Shown: in pieces, positions 17,412 through 25,466 of the stretch
Layout of the letters: the number at the start of each line of letters is the position of its first letter
How positions within the stretch are numbered: position 1 is the first letter of the stretch
Source of the DNA: Streptomyces sp. YPW6
Lineage (GTDB): Bacteria > Actinomycetota > Actinomycetes > Streptomycetales > Streptomycetaceae
Assembly (NCBI RefSeq): GCF_018866325.1
Contig: NZ_CP076457.1
Location: forward strand, 6,111,001-6,175,000
DNA length: 64,000 bases
Reading direction: 5' to 3'
The notes under the pieces: model-generated
Told to the model about the DNA's origin: nothing
What the model saw: the letters and a program-made list of their open reading frames with translations, nothing else
Databases searched by the model: none
Position numbers and translations under genes: made by a program

Positions 17412-17903
17412 ATGGCGTCCATGACGCCTTCCTCACCCGTCTCCTGGGACGGTTTCGCCACCGCCGAACCCGACTTCGCCGACACCGTCCAACGCCGCTT
17501 CCGCCTCTACAAGCACCACGTCCTCGCCACCCTGCGGAAGGACGGCTCGCCCCGGGTCACCGGCCTGGAGGCCGACTTCCGCTTCGGCGAGATGCTGCTC
17601 GGCATGATGCCGGACTCGCTCAAGGCCCTGGACCTGCGCCGCGACCCGCGCTTCGCGCTCCACGCCAACCCGGGCCCCGACGCCGAGATGAACGACGGCG
17701 ACGTCCGGGTCAGCGGCCGGGCCGTGGAGATCACCGACCCCGAGGTGATCGCCCGCTTCATCGAGGAGGCCACTCCGCCCGAGCCCTTCCACCTCTTCCG
17801 GGCCGAGCTGACCGAGGTGGTCCGGACCGGTCTCGACGGCGACTTCCTGGTCATCCAGTCCTGGCGGCCGGGGCAACCGCTGCGCACCGCGCGCCGGAAG
17901 TGA
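17412..17903 (+). CDS. pyridoxamine 5'-phosphate oxidase-like (FMN/F420-binding split barrel) protein
   Basis: About 163 residues. A split-barrel flavin-binding fold is suggested by HHVLATLRKDGSPRVTGLEA, LGMMPDSLKALDLRRDPR and FALHANPGPDAEMNDGDVRV. It is most like the actinobacterial PNPOx-like/F420-binding group rather than true PdxH, so it is probably an oxidoreductase of unknown substrate. In-frame starts exist at 17391 (GTG), 17412 and 17421 (ATG), none with a clear ribosome site; 17412 is a compromise. A strong hairpin ends the gene. Confidence 0.75.
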   Translation: MASMTPSSPVSWDGFATAEPDFADTVQRRFRLYKHHVLATLRKDGSPRVTGLEADFRFGEMLLGMMPDSLKALDLRRDPRFALHANPGPDAEMNDGDVRVSGRAVEITDPEVIARFIEEATPPEPFHLFRAELTEVVRTGLDGDFLVIQSWRPGQPLRTARRK

Positions 17904-17911
17904 CCACGGCA

Positions 17912-17938
17912 CCTGCGGCCGGGGTGCCCGGCCGCAGG
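17912..17938. terminator. bidirectional terminator between PNPOx-like gene and ipdE2
   Basis: A perfect 12-bp stem (17912-17923 with 17927-17938) around a GTG loop, lying between two convergent genes. Confidence 0.8.
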
Positions 17939-17944
17939 CCGCCC

Positions 17945-18970
17945 TCACCCCGCCAGCACCCGGGCCCGGCACGCGGACGGCGTCCCCCAGGCGTCCCGCA
18001 GCGGCCGGGCCCGGCGCAGCCACCAGGCCAGGTCCAGCTCCTCGGTGTAGCCGATCGCGCCGTGCAGTTGCAGCGCGGTACGGGCCGCCGCGTACCCGGC
18101 CTCGCCCGCCGCCACCTTCGCCGCCGCGACCGCGGCCCCGGCCCCGGGCGACCCCTTGGCCGATCCCGCCCCGGCCCCGGGCCGGGAGGACTCCGAGGCC
18201 AGCTCAACCGCCGCCCCGTACAGCAGCGGGCGGGCGAACTCCAGGCCGAGCAGGGTGTCCGCGAGGCGGTGCTTGACCGCTTGGAAGGAGCCGACGGGCA
18301 CGCCGAACTGGGTGCGCTGCTTCACGTACGCCACGGTCGCCCGCAGCAGCTCCTCCCCGCAGCCCAGCGCCAGGGCCGCCGTGGCGAAGGCGGCCCGGTC
18401 GCCCGCCGCCCGTGCCGCCGCCCGTACCGCCGGGCCCTTGGCGACCGGGGCGCCGCCCGGCTCGGGCCGGAACAGCCGGCGCGCCGGGTCCGCCGACGCC
18501 GACGGTTCCCCGGGGCCTGGGGCGAGCCGCAGGGCGTCGCCGGTCACCGTGAACACCGCGTCCGCCGCGTCCGCGTCCGGGGCGTACGGCCCGTACCCCT
18601 CCAGGGTCAGCGACACCACCGCCGTACCCGAGGCGATCCCCGGCAGCCACTCATCGGCCGCCGTCCCGCCCGCCCCGGCCAGCAGCGCCCCGGCCGCCAG
18701 GGTCTCCGCCACCGGTCCCGGCACCGCGTGCCGCCCCAGCTCGACGCAGGCGACGGCCGTCTCCACGGGCAGCGGCCCGACACCCCCGTACGCCCCCGGG
18801 ACCGCCAGCGCGAACACCCCCGCGTCCCCGAGCCGCCCCCACAGGTCCCGCCCCGGACCGTGGTCCCCGGCCGCCCACGCCCGCAGCACCGCCGGGGTGT
18901 CCGCCGCCGTCAGCAGCGCGTCCAGGGAGCGCCCGAACTCCCGCTGCTCGTCGGTGAGCAGGAAACGCAT
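17945..18970 (-). CDS. ipdE2: acyl-CoA dehydrogenase, small subunit type (IpdE2/FadE33-like)
   Basis: 341 residues, shorter than a canonical acyl-CoA dehydrogenase. It shows LLTDEQREFGRSLDALL, AVPGAYGGVGPLPVETAVACVELG, RTQFGVPVGSFQAVKHRLAD and LQLHGAIGYTEELDL. In steroid-degrading actinobacteria such short paralogues pair with a full-length one to form alpha2-beta2 enzymes; IpdE1-IpdE2 oxidises a HIP-derived CoA ester. Its ATG overlaps the stop of the upstream full-length gene (ATGA), exactly the arrangement expected for obligate partners. It lacks much of the central FAD-binding segment, consistent with a shared flavin site. Assignment to IpdE2 rests on pairing and cluster context. Confidence 0.75.
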   Translation of the reverse strand: MRFLLTDEQREFGRSLDALLTAADTPAVLRAWAAGDHGPGRDLWGRLGDAGVFALAVPGAYGGVGPLPVETAVACVELGRHAVPGPVAETLAAGALLAGAGGTAADEWLPGIASGTAVVSLTLEGYGPYAPDADAADAVFTVTGDALRLAPGPGEPSASADPARRLFRPEPGGAPVAKGPAVRAAARAAGDRAAFATAALALGCGEELLRATVAYVKQRTQFGVPVGSFQAVKHRLADTLLGLEFARPLLYGAAVELASESSRPGAGAGSAKGSPGAGAAVAAAKVAAGEAGYAAARTALQLHGAIGYTEELDLAWWLRRARPLRDAWGTPSACRARVLAG

Positions 18971-20115
18971 CAGCGCCGTCCCTTCGGCAGGCCGAGCAGC
19001 CGCTCGGCGATGATGTCGCGCTGGATCTCGTTCGTCCCGGCGTAGATGGGCCCGGCGAGGGCGAAGACGTATCCCTCCGCCCACGGGGTGTCTGCCCGCT
19101 CCGCGTCCGGGCCCAGCAGGTCGAGTGCCGTCTCGTGCAGCGCGATGTCGTAACGCGACCAGAACACCTTGTTCAGGCTGGACTCCGGACCGAGCGCCGC
19201 GCCCGCCGCGAACCGCGACGCGGAGGCGGCCGTGAACAGCTGATAGGCCCGCGCCCCGATCACCGCGTCCGCCACCCGGTCGCGCAGGGCCGTGTCCCCC
19301 GGGTCGCCCGCCCGGCGCCACAGTTCCGTCAGCCGGCCGGCCGCGGCCAGGAAGCGGCCGGGGGAGCGGAGGGTGAGCCCCCGCTCGTCGCCGGTCGCCG
19401 CCATCGCGATGCGCCAGCCCTGCCCCGGCTCCCCGATGACGTCCTCGTCCGGCACGAAGACCTCGTCGAGGAAGATCTCGGCGAAGGCCGGTTTCCCGTC
19501 CAGCCGACCGATCGGACGGACCGTCACCCCGGGGTCCCGCAGCCCGAACATCAGATACGTCAGCCCCTGGTGCGGCTTCGCGGCCCCCGGGTCCGTACGG
19601 AAGATCCCGAACGCCCGGTCCGCGAACGCCGCCCGTGAGGACCACGTCTTCTGCCCCGTCAGCAGCCAGCCGCCCTCCGTCCGCACCGCGCGCGACCGCA
19701 GCGCCGCCAGGTCCGACCCGGCCTCCGGCTCCGACCATGCCTGTGCCCAGACCACCTCGCCGCTCGCCATCGGCCCCAGCACCCGGGCCCGCTGCCCGGC
19801 CGTGCCGTGGGCCAGAAGGGTCGGCGCGAGGAGGCTGACCCCGTTCTGCGAGACCCGGCCCGGCGCGCCCGCCGCCCAGTACTCCTCCTCGAACGCCAGC
19901 CAGCCGAAGAGATCCGCGCCCCGGCCCCCGTACTCCTCGGGCCAGGCGACCGCCGACCAGCGGCCGGAATGCAGCAGAGCCTCCCACTCCCGGTGCGCGG
20001 CGAACCCCTCCCCGGTCTCCAGGGAGGGCAGCGGCCGGGCCGGTACGTGCTCCCGCAGCCAGGCCCTGGCCTCGGTCCGCAGCGCCTCGGTCCGGGCTGT
20101 CTGCGCCAGATCCAT
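18970..20115 (-). CDS. ipdE1: acyl-CoA dehydrogenase, large subunit type (IpdE1/FadE30-like)
   Basis: 381 residues. Complete acyl-CoA dehydrogenase features: AWPEEYGGRGADLFGWLAFE, the flavin/substrate region WAQAWSEPEAGSDLAAL, LTGQKTWSSRAAFADRAFG, and the C-terminal signature PIYAGTNEIQRDIIAERLLG. Together with the overlapping short gene it should form the heteromeric dehydrogenase of the HIP (3a-alpha-H-4-alpha(3'-propanoate)-7a-beta-methylhexahydro-1,5-indanedione) pathway. It starts at ATG 20115, with the KstR2-like palindrome 31 bp upstream and a divergent SDR beyond it. Confidence 0.8.
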   Translation of the reverse strand: MDLAQTARTEALRTEARAWLREHVPARPLPSLETGEGFAAHREWEALLHSGRWSAVAWPEEYGGRGADLFGWLAFEEEYWAAGAPGRVSQNGVSLLAPTLLAHGTAGQRARVLGPMASGEVVWAQAWSEPEAGSDLAALRSRAVRTEGGWLLTGQKTWSSRAAFADRAFGIFRTDPGAAKPHQGLTYLMFGLRDPGVTVRPIGRLDGKPAFAEIFLDEVFVPDEDVIGEPGQGWRIAMAATGDERGLTLRSPGRFLAAAGRLTELWRRAGDPGDTALRDRVADAVIGARAYQLFTAASASRFAAGAALGPESSLNKVFWSRYDIALHETALDLLGPDAERADTPWAEGYVFALAGPIYAGTNEIQRDIIAERLLGLPKGRR

Positions 20116-20145
20116 GGGGGTCCGCCTTCCGTGAGGCTGTTCCCT

Positions 20146-20159
20146 AACAAGTGTTTGGT
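20146..20159. promoter_or_regulatory. KstR2-type operator in the ipdE1/ipdF divergent promoter
   Basis: AACAAGTGTTTGGT fits the mycobacterial KstR2 consensus AnCAAGnnCTTGnT with one mismatch. Nearly the same palindrome followed by the same TAGGTTRAC extension occurs at 28892-28905 in the other divergent promoter of this locus. It lies between the ipdE1 start (20115) and the ipdF start (20219), so one site can control both operons. Confidence 0.8.
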
Positions 20160-20218
20160 AGGTTAACCTATGGTCCCAGCACCGTCGAGGCGTCACGAGA
20201 AGCCAGGGGGATGGGCCG

Positions 20219-21001
20219 ATGAGCGCACCGCCGTACCTGCCGGGACACGGACTGCTGGCCGGCCGCACCGCCGTCGTCACCGCCGCCGCCGGGGCCGGGA
20301 TCGGCGGCGCCACCGCCCGCCGCTTCCTGGAGGAGGGCGCCCGCGTCGTCGTCAGCGACGCCCACGCCCGGCGGCTGAAGGAGAGCGTCCGTGCCCTCGC
20401 CGACACCTTCGGCCCCGACCGCGTCACCGCCCTGGCCTGCGACGTCACCGACGAGGACCAGGTGGCCGCCCTCTTCGCACACACCGAGCGCACCCACGGC
20501 GGCCTCGACATCGTCGTCAACAACGCCGGACTCGGCGGCACCGCCGAACTCACCGAGATGACCGACGGCCAGTGGACGAAGATCCTCGACGTCACCCTGA
20601 ACGGCACCTTCCGCTGCACCCGCGCCGCCCTCCGCTCCCTCAAGGCCGCCGGGCGGGGCGGGGTCGTCGTCAACAACGCCTCCGTGGTCGGCTGGCGGGC
20701 CCAGCGCGGCCAGGCCCACTACGCCGCCGCCAAGGCCGGAGTCATGGCCCTGACCCGCTGTGCCGCCGTCGAGGCCGCCGACTACGGCGTACGCGTCAAC
20801 GCCGTCGCCCCCAGCCTCGCCCTGCACCCCCACCTCGCCAAGGTCACCTCCGCCGAACTCCTCGCCGAACTCACCGAGAAGGAGGCCTTCGGCCGGTACG
20901 CCGAACCCTGGGAGGTCGCCAACGTCATCGTCTTCCTCGCCAGCGGCTACTCCTCGTACATGACCGGCGAGGTCGTCCCCGTCAGCAGCCAGCGTGCGTG
21001 A
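20219..21001 (+). CDS. ipdF: short-chain dehydrogenase/reductase (IpdF-like)
   Basis: 260 residues. Rossmann motif TAAAGAGIGGATARRFLEEG, NNAG in VVNNAGLGGTAEL, and the catalytic Tyr/Lys in HYAAAKAGVMAL. The catalytic Ser region reads NNASVVGWRAQRGQAHYAAAK. In mycobacteria IpdF oxidises the 5-hydroxyl of the HIP-CoA intermediate. It starts at ATG 20219 and is first in an operon with kstR2 and fadA6. The cofactor could be NAD(H) or NADP(H). The specific IpdF assignment comes from gene order around kstR2. Confidence 0.75.
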   Translation: MSAPPYLPGHGLLAGRTAVVTAAAGAGIGGATARRFLEEGARVVVSDAHARRLKESVRALADTFGPDRVTALACDVTDEDQVAALFAHTERTHGGLDIVVNNAGLGGTAELTEMTDGQWTKILDVTLNGTFRCTRAALRSLKAAGRGGVVVNNASVVGWRAQRGQAHYAAAKAGVMALTRCAAVEAADYGVRVNAVAPSLALHPHLAKVTSAELLAELTEKEAFGRYAEPWEVANVIVFLASGYSSYMTGEVVPVSSQRA

Positions 21002-21055
21002 GCACCCGCATGGGCATCTGCGTGAACACCCGGGCGGCGGGCGGACAATGGCCGG

Positions 21056-21667
21056 GTGCCTACCAAGAAGAAGCCCCAGGTGACCCCCACGCCGGAGCGA
21101 CGCCGGGAACTGCTCGCCACCGCCGCCGAGGTCTTCGCCGCCCAGGGATACAACGCCACCACCGTGCGCCGCATCGCCGACGAGGCCGGGATGCTCGCGG
21201 GCAGCCTCTACTACCACTTCGATTCCAAGGAATCGATGATCGACGAGATCCTCTCCACCTTCCTCGACGAGCTCTGGCAGGGCTACGACCAGGTCCTGGC
21301 GGCCGGCCTCGGCCCCCGCGAGACCATCGAGGCGCTGGTCACCGAGTCCTTCCGGGAGATCGACCGGCACCGCCCCGCCGTGGCGATCTACCAGAAGGAG
21401 TCCAGGCACCTCGCCACCCAGCCCCGCTTCGCCTACCTCGCCGACTCGCAGACCAGGTTCGAGAAGGCGTGGCTCGGCACCCTGGAGCGCGGTGTGGCCG
21501 AGGGGGTCTTCCGGGGCGACCTCGACGTCCGCCTCACCTACCGCTTCGTCCGCGACACCGTCTGGGTCGCCGCCTCCTGGTACCGGCCCGGCGGACACCA
21601 CAGCCCCGAGGAGATCGCCCGCCAGTACCTCTCGATGGTGCTGGACGGGATCGCCCCGCGTACCTAG
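21056..21667 (+). CDS. kstR2: TetR-family repressor, KstR2-like
   Basis: 203 residues, the typical KstR2 length. N-terminal HTH: FAAQGYNATTVRRIADEAG then LAGSLYYHFDSKESMIDEIL. The C-terminal ligand domain includes TESFREIDRHRPAVAIYQ and ends SMVLDGIAPRT. KstR2 of mycobacteria and rhodococci represses the HIP catabolic genes and is released by HIP-CoA. Two matching palindromes flank this locus, supporting the same role. GTG start at 21056. Its stop codon forms the first bases of a 24-bp inverted repeat. It lies between ipdF and fadA6, as in mycobacteria, where kstR2 is next to fadA6. Confidence 0.85.
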   Translation: MPTKKKPQVTPTPERRRELLATAAEVFAAQGYNATTVRRIADEAGMLAGSLYYHFDSKESMIDEILSTFLDELWQGYDQVLAAGLGPRETIEALVTESFREIDRHRPAVAIYQKESRHLATQPRFAYLADSQTRFEKAWLGTLERGVAEGVFRGDLDVRLTYRFVRDTVWVAASWYRPGGHHSPEEIARQYLSMVLDGIAPRT

Positions 21668-21724
21668 GGCCTGTCGTCTCACTGCCGCCGTCGCCCGGAG
21701 GGCGGCAGTGAGACGACAGGCCCT
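21666..21724. repeat. 24-bp perfect inverted repeat between kstR2 and fadA6
   Basis: Arms 21666-21689 and 21701-21724 are perfectly complementary around an 11-nt loop. The left arm begins within the kstR2 stop codon. No T-tract follows. It may be a terminator, an mRNA stabiliser, or a remnant of a mobile inverted-repeat element. Confidence 0.85.
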
Positions 21725-21775
21725 GGGACCCGTCCGGTACACGTGCCCCCTTCGCCCGCGTGAGGAGCAGCAGCC

Positions 21776-22933
21776 ATGAGCGAGGCCTACATCGTCGAAG
21801 CCGTCCGCACCCCCGTCGGCCGGCGCGGAGGGGGCCTCGGGGCCGTCCACCCCGCCGACCTCGGCGCCCACGTCCTCAAGGAGCTGATCCGCCGCGCGGG
21901 CGTCGACCCGGCCGCCGTCGAGGACGTCGTCCTCGGCTGCCTCGACACCGTAGGACCGCAGGCCGGCGACATCGCCCGTACGGCATGGCTCGCCGCCGGA
22001 CTGCCCGAGGAGGTTCCCGGCGTCACCGTCGACCGCCAGTGCGGCTCCTCCCAGCAGGCGGTCCACTTCGCCGCCCAGGCCGTCCTCTCCGGCACCCAGG
22101 ACCTCGTCGTCGCCGGCGGCACCCAGAACATGACCCAGATCCCCATCGCCTTCGCCTCCCGGCAGGCCGCCGAACCCCTCGGCCTCACCCAGGGGCCGTA
22201 CGCGGGCAGCGAAGGCTGGCGCGCCCGCTACGGCGACGCCCCCGTCAACCAGTTCCACGGCGCCCAGCTCATCGCCGAGAAGTGGGGCATCAGCCGCCGG
22301 GAGATGGAGGAGTTCGCCCTCACCTCCCACCGGCGGGCCGTCCGCGCCCTGGACGAGGGCCGCTTCGCCCGCGAGACCGTCGCGTACGGGAACGTCACCG
22401 CCGACGAGGGGCCGCGCCGCAGCACCACCCTGGAGCAGATGGCCCGGCTGTCCCCCGTCGTCGAGGGCGGCACCATCACCGCCGCCTGCTCCTCCCAGGT
22501 CTCCGACGGGGCCGCCGCCCTGCTCATCGCATCGGAGCGCGCCGTCGCCGACCACGGCCTCACGCCCCGGGCCCGCATCCACCACCTGTCCGTCCGGGGC
22601 GAGGACCCCATCCGGATGCTCTCGGCCCCGATCCCCGCCACCGCGTACGCCCTGAAGAAGTCCGGCCTCACCCTCGACGCCGTCGACCTCGTCGAGATCA
22701 ACGAGGCGTTCGCCCCGGTCGTCCTCGCCTGGCTCCGGGAGACCGGCGCGGACCCCGGGCGGGTCAACGTCAACGGCGGAGCCATCGCCCTGGGCCACCC
22801 GCTCGGCGCCACCGGGGCACGGCTCATGACGACCCTGCTCCACGAACTGGAACGCACCGGCGGCCGTTACGGGCTCCAGACCATGTGCGAGGGCGGCGGA
22901 CAGGCCAACGTCACCATCGTCGAGCGGCTCTGA
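21776..22933 (+). CDS. fadA6: acetyl-CoA acetyltransferase (thiolase), FadA6-like
   Basis: 385 residues with all thiolase residues: nucleophile Cys89 in VTVDRQCGSSQQAVHFAA, NEAFAPVVLAWL, the His of GHPLGATGARLM and the second Cys of TMCEGGGQANVTIVERL. In the KstR2 regulon FadA6 performs the thiolytic step that releases acetyl-CoA late in C/D-ring breakdown. It has AGGAG before the ATG at 21776. It is 108 bp from kstR2 with the long palindrome between them. Generic beta-ketothiolase activity cannot be excluded from sequence alone. Confidence 0.85.
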   Translation: MSEAYIVEAVRTPVGRRGGGLGAVHPADLGAHVLKELIRRAGVDPAAVEDVVLGCLDTVGPQAGDIARTAWLAAGLPEEVPGVTVDRQCGSSQQAVHFAAQAVLSGTQDLVVAGGTQNMTQIPIAFASRQAAEPLGLTQGPYAGSEGWRARYGDAPVNQFHGAQLIAEKWGISRREMEEFALTSHRRAVRALDEGRFARETVAYGNVTADEGPRRSTTLEQMARLSPVVEGGTITAACSSQVSDGAAALLIASERAVADHGLTPRARIHHLSVRGEDPIRMLSAPIPATAYALKKSGLTLDAVDLVEINEAFAPVVLAWLRETGADPGRVNVNGGAIALGHPLGATGARLMTTLLHELERTGGRYGLQTMCEGGGQANVTIVERL

Positions 22934-23005
22934 GCGCCGGTGCCGTCCCGCTCCGGCGTGTCATGATCCACCACAGCGGGGGAGGACGTGCTAAGGTGTT
23001 TCCCG

Positions 23006-23034
23006 TTGCAGTTTTGGTACCCATAAACATTATG
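23006..23034 (+). promoter_or_regulatory. putative sigma70-type promoter of the cold-shock gene
   Basis: TTGCAG, 17 bp, then ATTATG. Predicted start near 23041, giving a 5' leader of about 120 nt. The stretch is clearly AT-richer than its surroundings. Confidence 0.5.
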
Positions 23035-23035
23035 C

Positions 23036-23074
23036 GCGCCTGACGGGAATGCTTCGTCAGGCGCTTTATTGTTT
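23036..23074 (+). terminator. intrinsic terminator-type hairpin with U-rich tail
   Basis: Arms 23036-23045 and 23055-23064 pair perfectly over 10 bp, followed by TTTATTGTTT. A classical rho-independent shape, rare in Streptomyces. It may end the fadA6 transcript; it also overlaps the start of the putative csp leader. Confidence 0.65.
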
Positions 23075-23120
23075 CCGGCTTTCTCCGGATGGGGCTCAAT
23101 GCGGCGACTTGGGATCCGTA

Positions 23121-23141
23121 CAGTGCGGATTTCCGGCACTG
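23121..23141 (+). promoter_or_regulatory. hairpin in csp 5' leader
   Basis: CAGTGCGG...CCGGCACTG can form a stem just upstream of the AGGAG ribosome site of the cold-shock gene. Cold-shock mRNAs often have long structured leaders that control translation. The role here is inferred. Confidence 0.35.
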
Positions 23142-23162
23142 CACCTGTTTTAGGAGAATGAC

Positions 23163-23366
23163 ATGGCCACCGGCACCGTGAAGTGGTTCAACTCGGAAAA
23201 GGGCTTCGGCTTCATCGAGCAGGACGGCGGCGGCGCCGACGTCTTCGCCCACTACTCCAACATCAACGCCTCCGGCTTCCGTGAGCTGCAGGAGGGCCAG
23301 AAGGTCTCCTTCGACGTCACGCAGGGCCAGAAGGGCCCGCAGGCCGAGAACATCACCCCGGCCTGA
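23163..23366 (+). CDS. cold-shock protein (CspA family)
   Basis: 67 residues, one OB-fold cold-shock domain. RNP1 is KGFGFIEQDGG and RNP2 DVFAHYSNI; the N-terminus is MATGTVKWFNSEKG. It binds single-stranded RNA and melts secondary structure. An AGGAG lies 8 bp upstream of the ATG. Followed by a strong terminator and then a DEAD-box helicase gene, a natural partner in cold adaptation. The pair sits in the middle of the HIP locus without an obvious functional link. Confidence 0.97.
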   Translation: MATGTVKWFNSEKGFGFIEQDGGGADVFAHYSNINASGFRELQEGQKVSFDVTQGQKGPQAENITPA

Positions 23367-23389
23367 TCGCCGCGCGCGTACCTCGCTGA

Positions 23390-23427
23390 CCGGGGCCCGC
23401 ACCGTCACGGTGCGGGCCCCGGTTTGT
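23390..23427 (+). terminator. strong terminator after csp
   Basis: A perfect 15-bp stem (23390-23404 with 23408-23422) around a TCA loop, followed by TTTGTG. Confidence 0.9.
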
Positions 23428-23551
23428 GCTGTCCGAGCAGACAAGCCGTTCCGTGCGCACGTCCTGGGGGCGCACTGGGAACGGCCGGGCCGGCACATCG
23501 CAGCACCCCATTCGGCAGTTGCCCAGGAATCCCCCAGGAGGGCAATTCCGC

Positions 23552-25165
23552 ATGACCAGCTCCGAACGCTCCGAACGCCAGGACCGCACCCCCCGCTCGC
23601 GACCGGCCCGTGGCCGGGGCCGCGGCCAGGGCGCCGGCTCCCAGGCGCCCTCGAACGGCCGGGGCGCCGCACCCCGCTCCCGGCCCCAGGGCGGCTCCAA
23701 GCCCGCAGCCCGCCGCAAGCCCGCCGTCGCACCCCCCGCCGAGTTCACTCTGCCGGAGACCGTGACCCCCGCGCTGCCGTCCGTCGAGGCCTTCGCCGAC
23801 CTCGACATGCCCGCCGCGCTGCTGAAGACCCTCGCCGCGCAGGGCGTCACCGAGCCGTTCCCGATCCAGGGTGCGACCCTGCCGAACTCGCTGGCCGGCC
23901 GCGACATCCTCGGCCGGGGCCGCACCGGCTCCGGCAAGACGCTCGCCTTCGGCCTGGCGCTGCTGGCCCGCACCGCCGGCCGCCGCAGCGAGCCGCGCGC
24001 CCCGCTCGCCATGGTCCTCGTCCCCACCCGTGAGCTGGCCCAGCAGGTCACCGACGCGCTGACCCCGTACGCGACCGCCGTGAACCTGCGGCTCGCCACC
24101 GTCGTCGGCGGCATGTCGATCACCCGGCAGTCCGCCACCCTGCGGCGCGGCGCCGAAGTGCTCGTCGCCACCCCGGGCCGGCTCAAGGACCTCATCGAGC
24201 GCGGCGACTGCCGCCTGGACCAGGTCGCCATCACCGTCCTCGACGAGGCCGACCAGATGGCCGACATGGGCTTCATGCCGCAGGTCGTCGCCCTGCTCAA
24301 GCAGGTCGAGGCGGACGGGCAGCGCATGCTGTTCTCCGCGACCCTCGACAAGAACATCGACCGGCTCGTGAGGATGTTCCTCACCGACCCGGTCGTGCAC
24401 TCCGTCGACCCGTCCGCCGGTGCGGTCACCACGATGGAGCACCACGTGCTCCACGTCCTGGACGAGACCGACAAGAAGGCCGTCGCCACGAAGATCGCCG
24501 CCCGTGACGGCCGGGTGATCATGTTCGTCGACACCAAGCGCGCCGCCGACCGCTTCGCCAAGCGGCTGCTCGCCAGCGGTGTCCGGGCGGCCGCCCTGCA
24601 CGGCGGGCGCTCCCAGCCGCAGCGCAACCGGACGCTGGACCAGTTCAAGAACGGCCAGGTCACCGCACTGGTCGCGACGAACGTCGCGGCCCGCGGCATC
24701 CACGTCGACGACCTCGACCTGGTCGTCAACGTGGACCCGCCGACCGACCACAAGGACTACCTGCACCGCGGGGGGCGCACGGCGCGCGCCGGGGAGTCCG
24801 GCAGCGTCGTCACGCTGGTGCTGCCCGCCGAGAAGCGTGAGATGACCCGGCTGATGCGGGACGCGGGCATCGCACCGCGCACCACACAGGTCACCTCCGG
24901 CGACGAGGAGCTGTCCCGGATCACGGGTGCCCGTGAGCCGTCGGGCGTCGCGGTCGTGATCGAGGTGCCGCAGCCGACCCCGCCGAAGCAGCGGACCCGG
25001 TCGGGCTCCGGCGGCGGAGCGGTGCGCTCCGGGAGCCGGGGCCGGGGACGGCGCGGATCGGGCGGCGGCGGTGCCGGCTCCGGCGCCGGCGCGCAGGGCG
25101 GTGCGGCACGGTCCGGTGCCCCTGCACGGTCCGGTGCCCCTTCGCGGCGTCGCCGGGCCGCGTAG
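23552..25165 (+). CDS. DEAD-box ATP-dependent RNA helicase
   Basis: 537 residues. A basic Gly/Arg-rich N-terminal extension of about 60 residues precedes the core: Q-motif FPIQGATLPNSLAG, motif I GRGRTGSGKT, PTRELAQQV, ATPGRLKDLIERG, motif II LDEADQMADMGF, motif III FSATL, then ATNVAARGIHVDDL and HRGGRTARAG. The C-terminus is an Arg/Gly/Ser-rich RNA-binding tail. The ATG at 23552 with AGGAGGG 10 bp upstream is preferred to an upstream GTG at 23426. Such helicases remodel RNA in ribosome assembly or cold-shock decay. It follows csp after a terminator, so expression is probably separate. Confidence 0.93.
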   Translation: MTSSERSERQDRTPRSRPARGRGRGQGAGSQAPSNGRGAAPRSRPQGGSKPAARRKPAVAPPAEFTLPETVTPALPSVEAFADLDMPAALLKTLAAQGVTEPFPIQGATLPNSLAGRDILGRGRTGSGKTLAFGLALLARTAGRRSEPRAPLAMVLVPTRELAQQVTDALTPYATAVNLRLATVVGGMSITRQSATLRRGAEVLVATPGRLKDLIERGDCRLDQVAITVLDEADQMADMGFMPQVVALLKQVEADGQRMLFSATLDKNIDRLVRMFLTDPVVHSVDPSAGAVTTMEHHVLHVLDETDKKAVATKIAARDGRVIMFVDTKRAADRFAKRLLASGVRAAALHGGRSQPQRNRTLDQFKNGQVTALVATNVAARGIHVDDLDLVVNVDPPTDHKDYLHRGGRTARAGESGSVVTLVLPAEKREMTRLMRDAGIAPRTTQVTSGDEELSRITGAREPSGVAVVIEVPQPTPPKQRTRSGSGGGAVRSGSRGRGRRGSGGGGAGSGAGAQGGAARSGAPARSGAPSRRRRAA

Positions 25166-25240
25166 GCGCGGCACGTCAAGCCGTCCGGCGAGGGAGGACC
25201 GGGCTCCGGTGCAGAGCCCCGAACACCCCGGGAGGGGTTC

Positions 25241-25466
25241 TGTCCTCGATCGCCGGACGGGCTGGATGGGGCGGCCCGGCCCGAGGCGCGAGCTGTCCTC
25301 GATCGCCGGACAGGCTCGATGGGGCGGCCCGGCCCGGTCTGAGGCGCGGGTGTCCTCGATCGCCGGACGGGCTTGACGGGGCGGCCCGGCCCTCGGCCTC
25401 GGGCAGAGCGTCCTCAGTCGCCGGACGGGCCTGACGGGGCGCCCAGGGCCGCGAGGGCCGTCTCCG
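25241..25466. repeat. four degenerate direct repeats, period 53-58 bp
   Basis: Copies begin at about 25241, 25294, 25351 and 25409 with the core GTCCTCGATCGCCGGACGGG then a GGGGCGGCCCGGCC block. The fourth copy runs into the ipdC gene and encodes its last residues (GPSGD and stop on the minus strand). Similar CCTCGATCGCCGGACGGGC elements are, from general knowledge, scattered in Streptomyces intergenic DNA. Confidence 0.8.

Noticed and set aside
20168..22843. 891-codon minus-strand frame opposite ipdF, kstR2 and fadA6
   Set aside because: Shadow of three genes with clear motifs on the plus strand; also crosses the palindrome between them.
25241..25466. CRISPR array
   Set aside because: The units vary, the intervals between cores are also alike, there is no constant repeat with unique spacers, and no cas genes are near.
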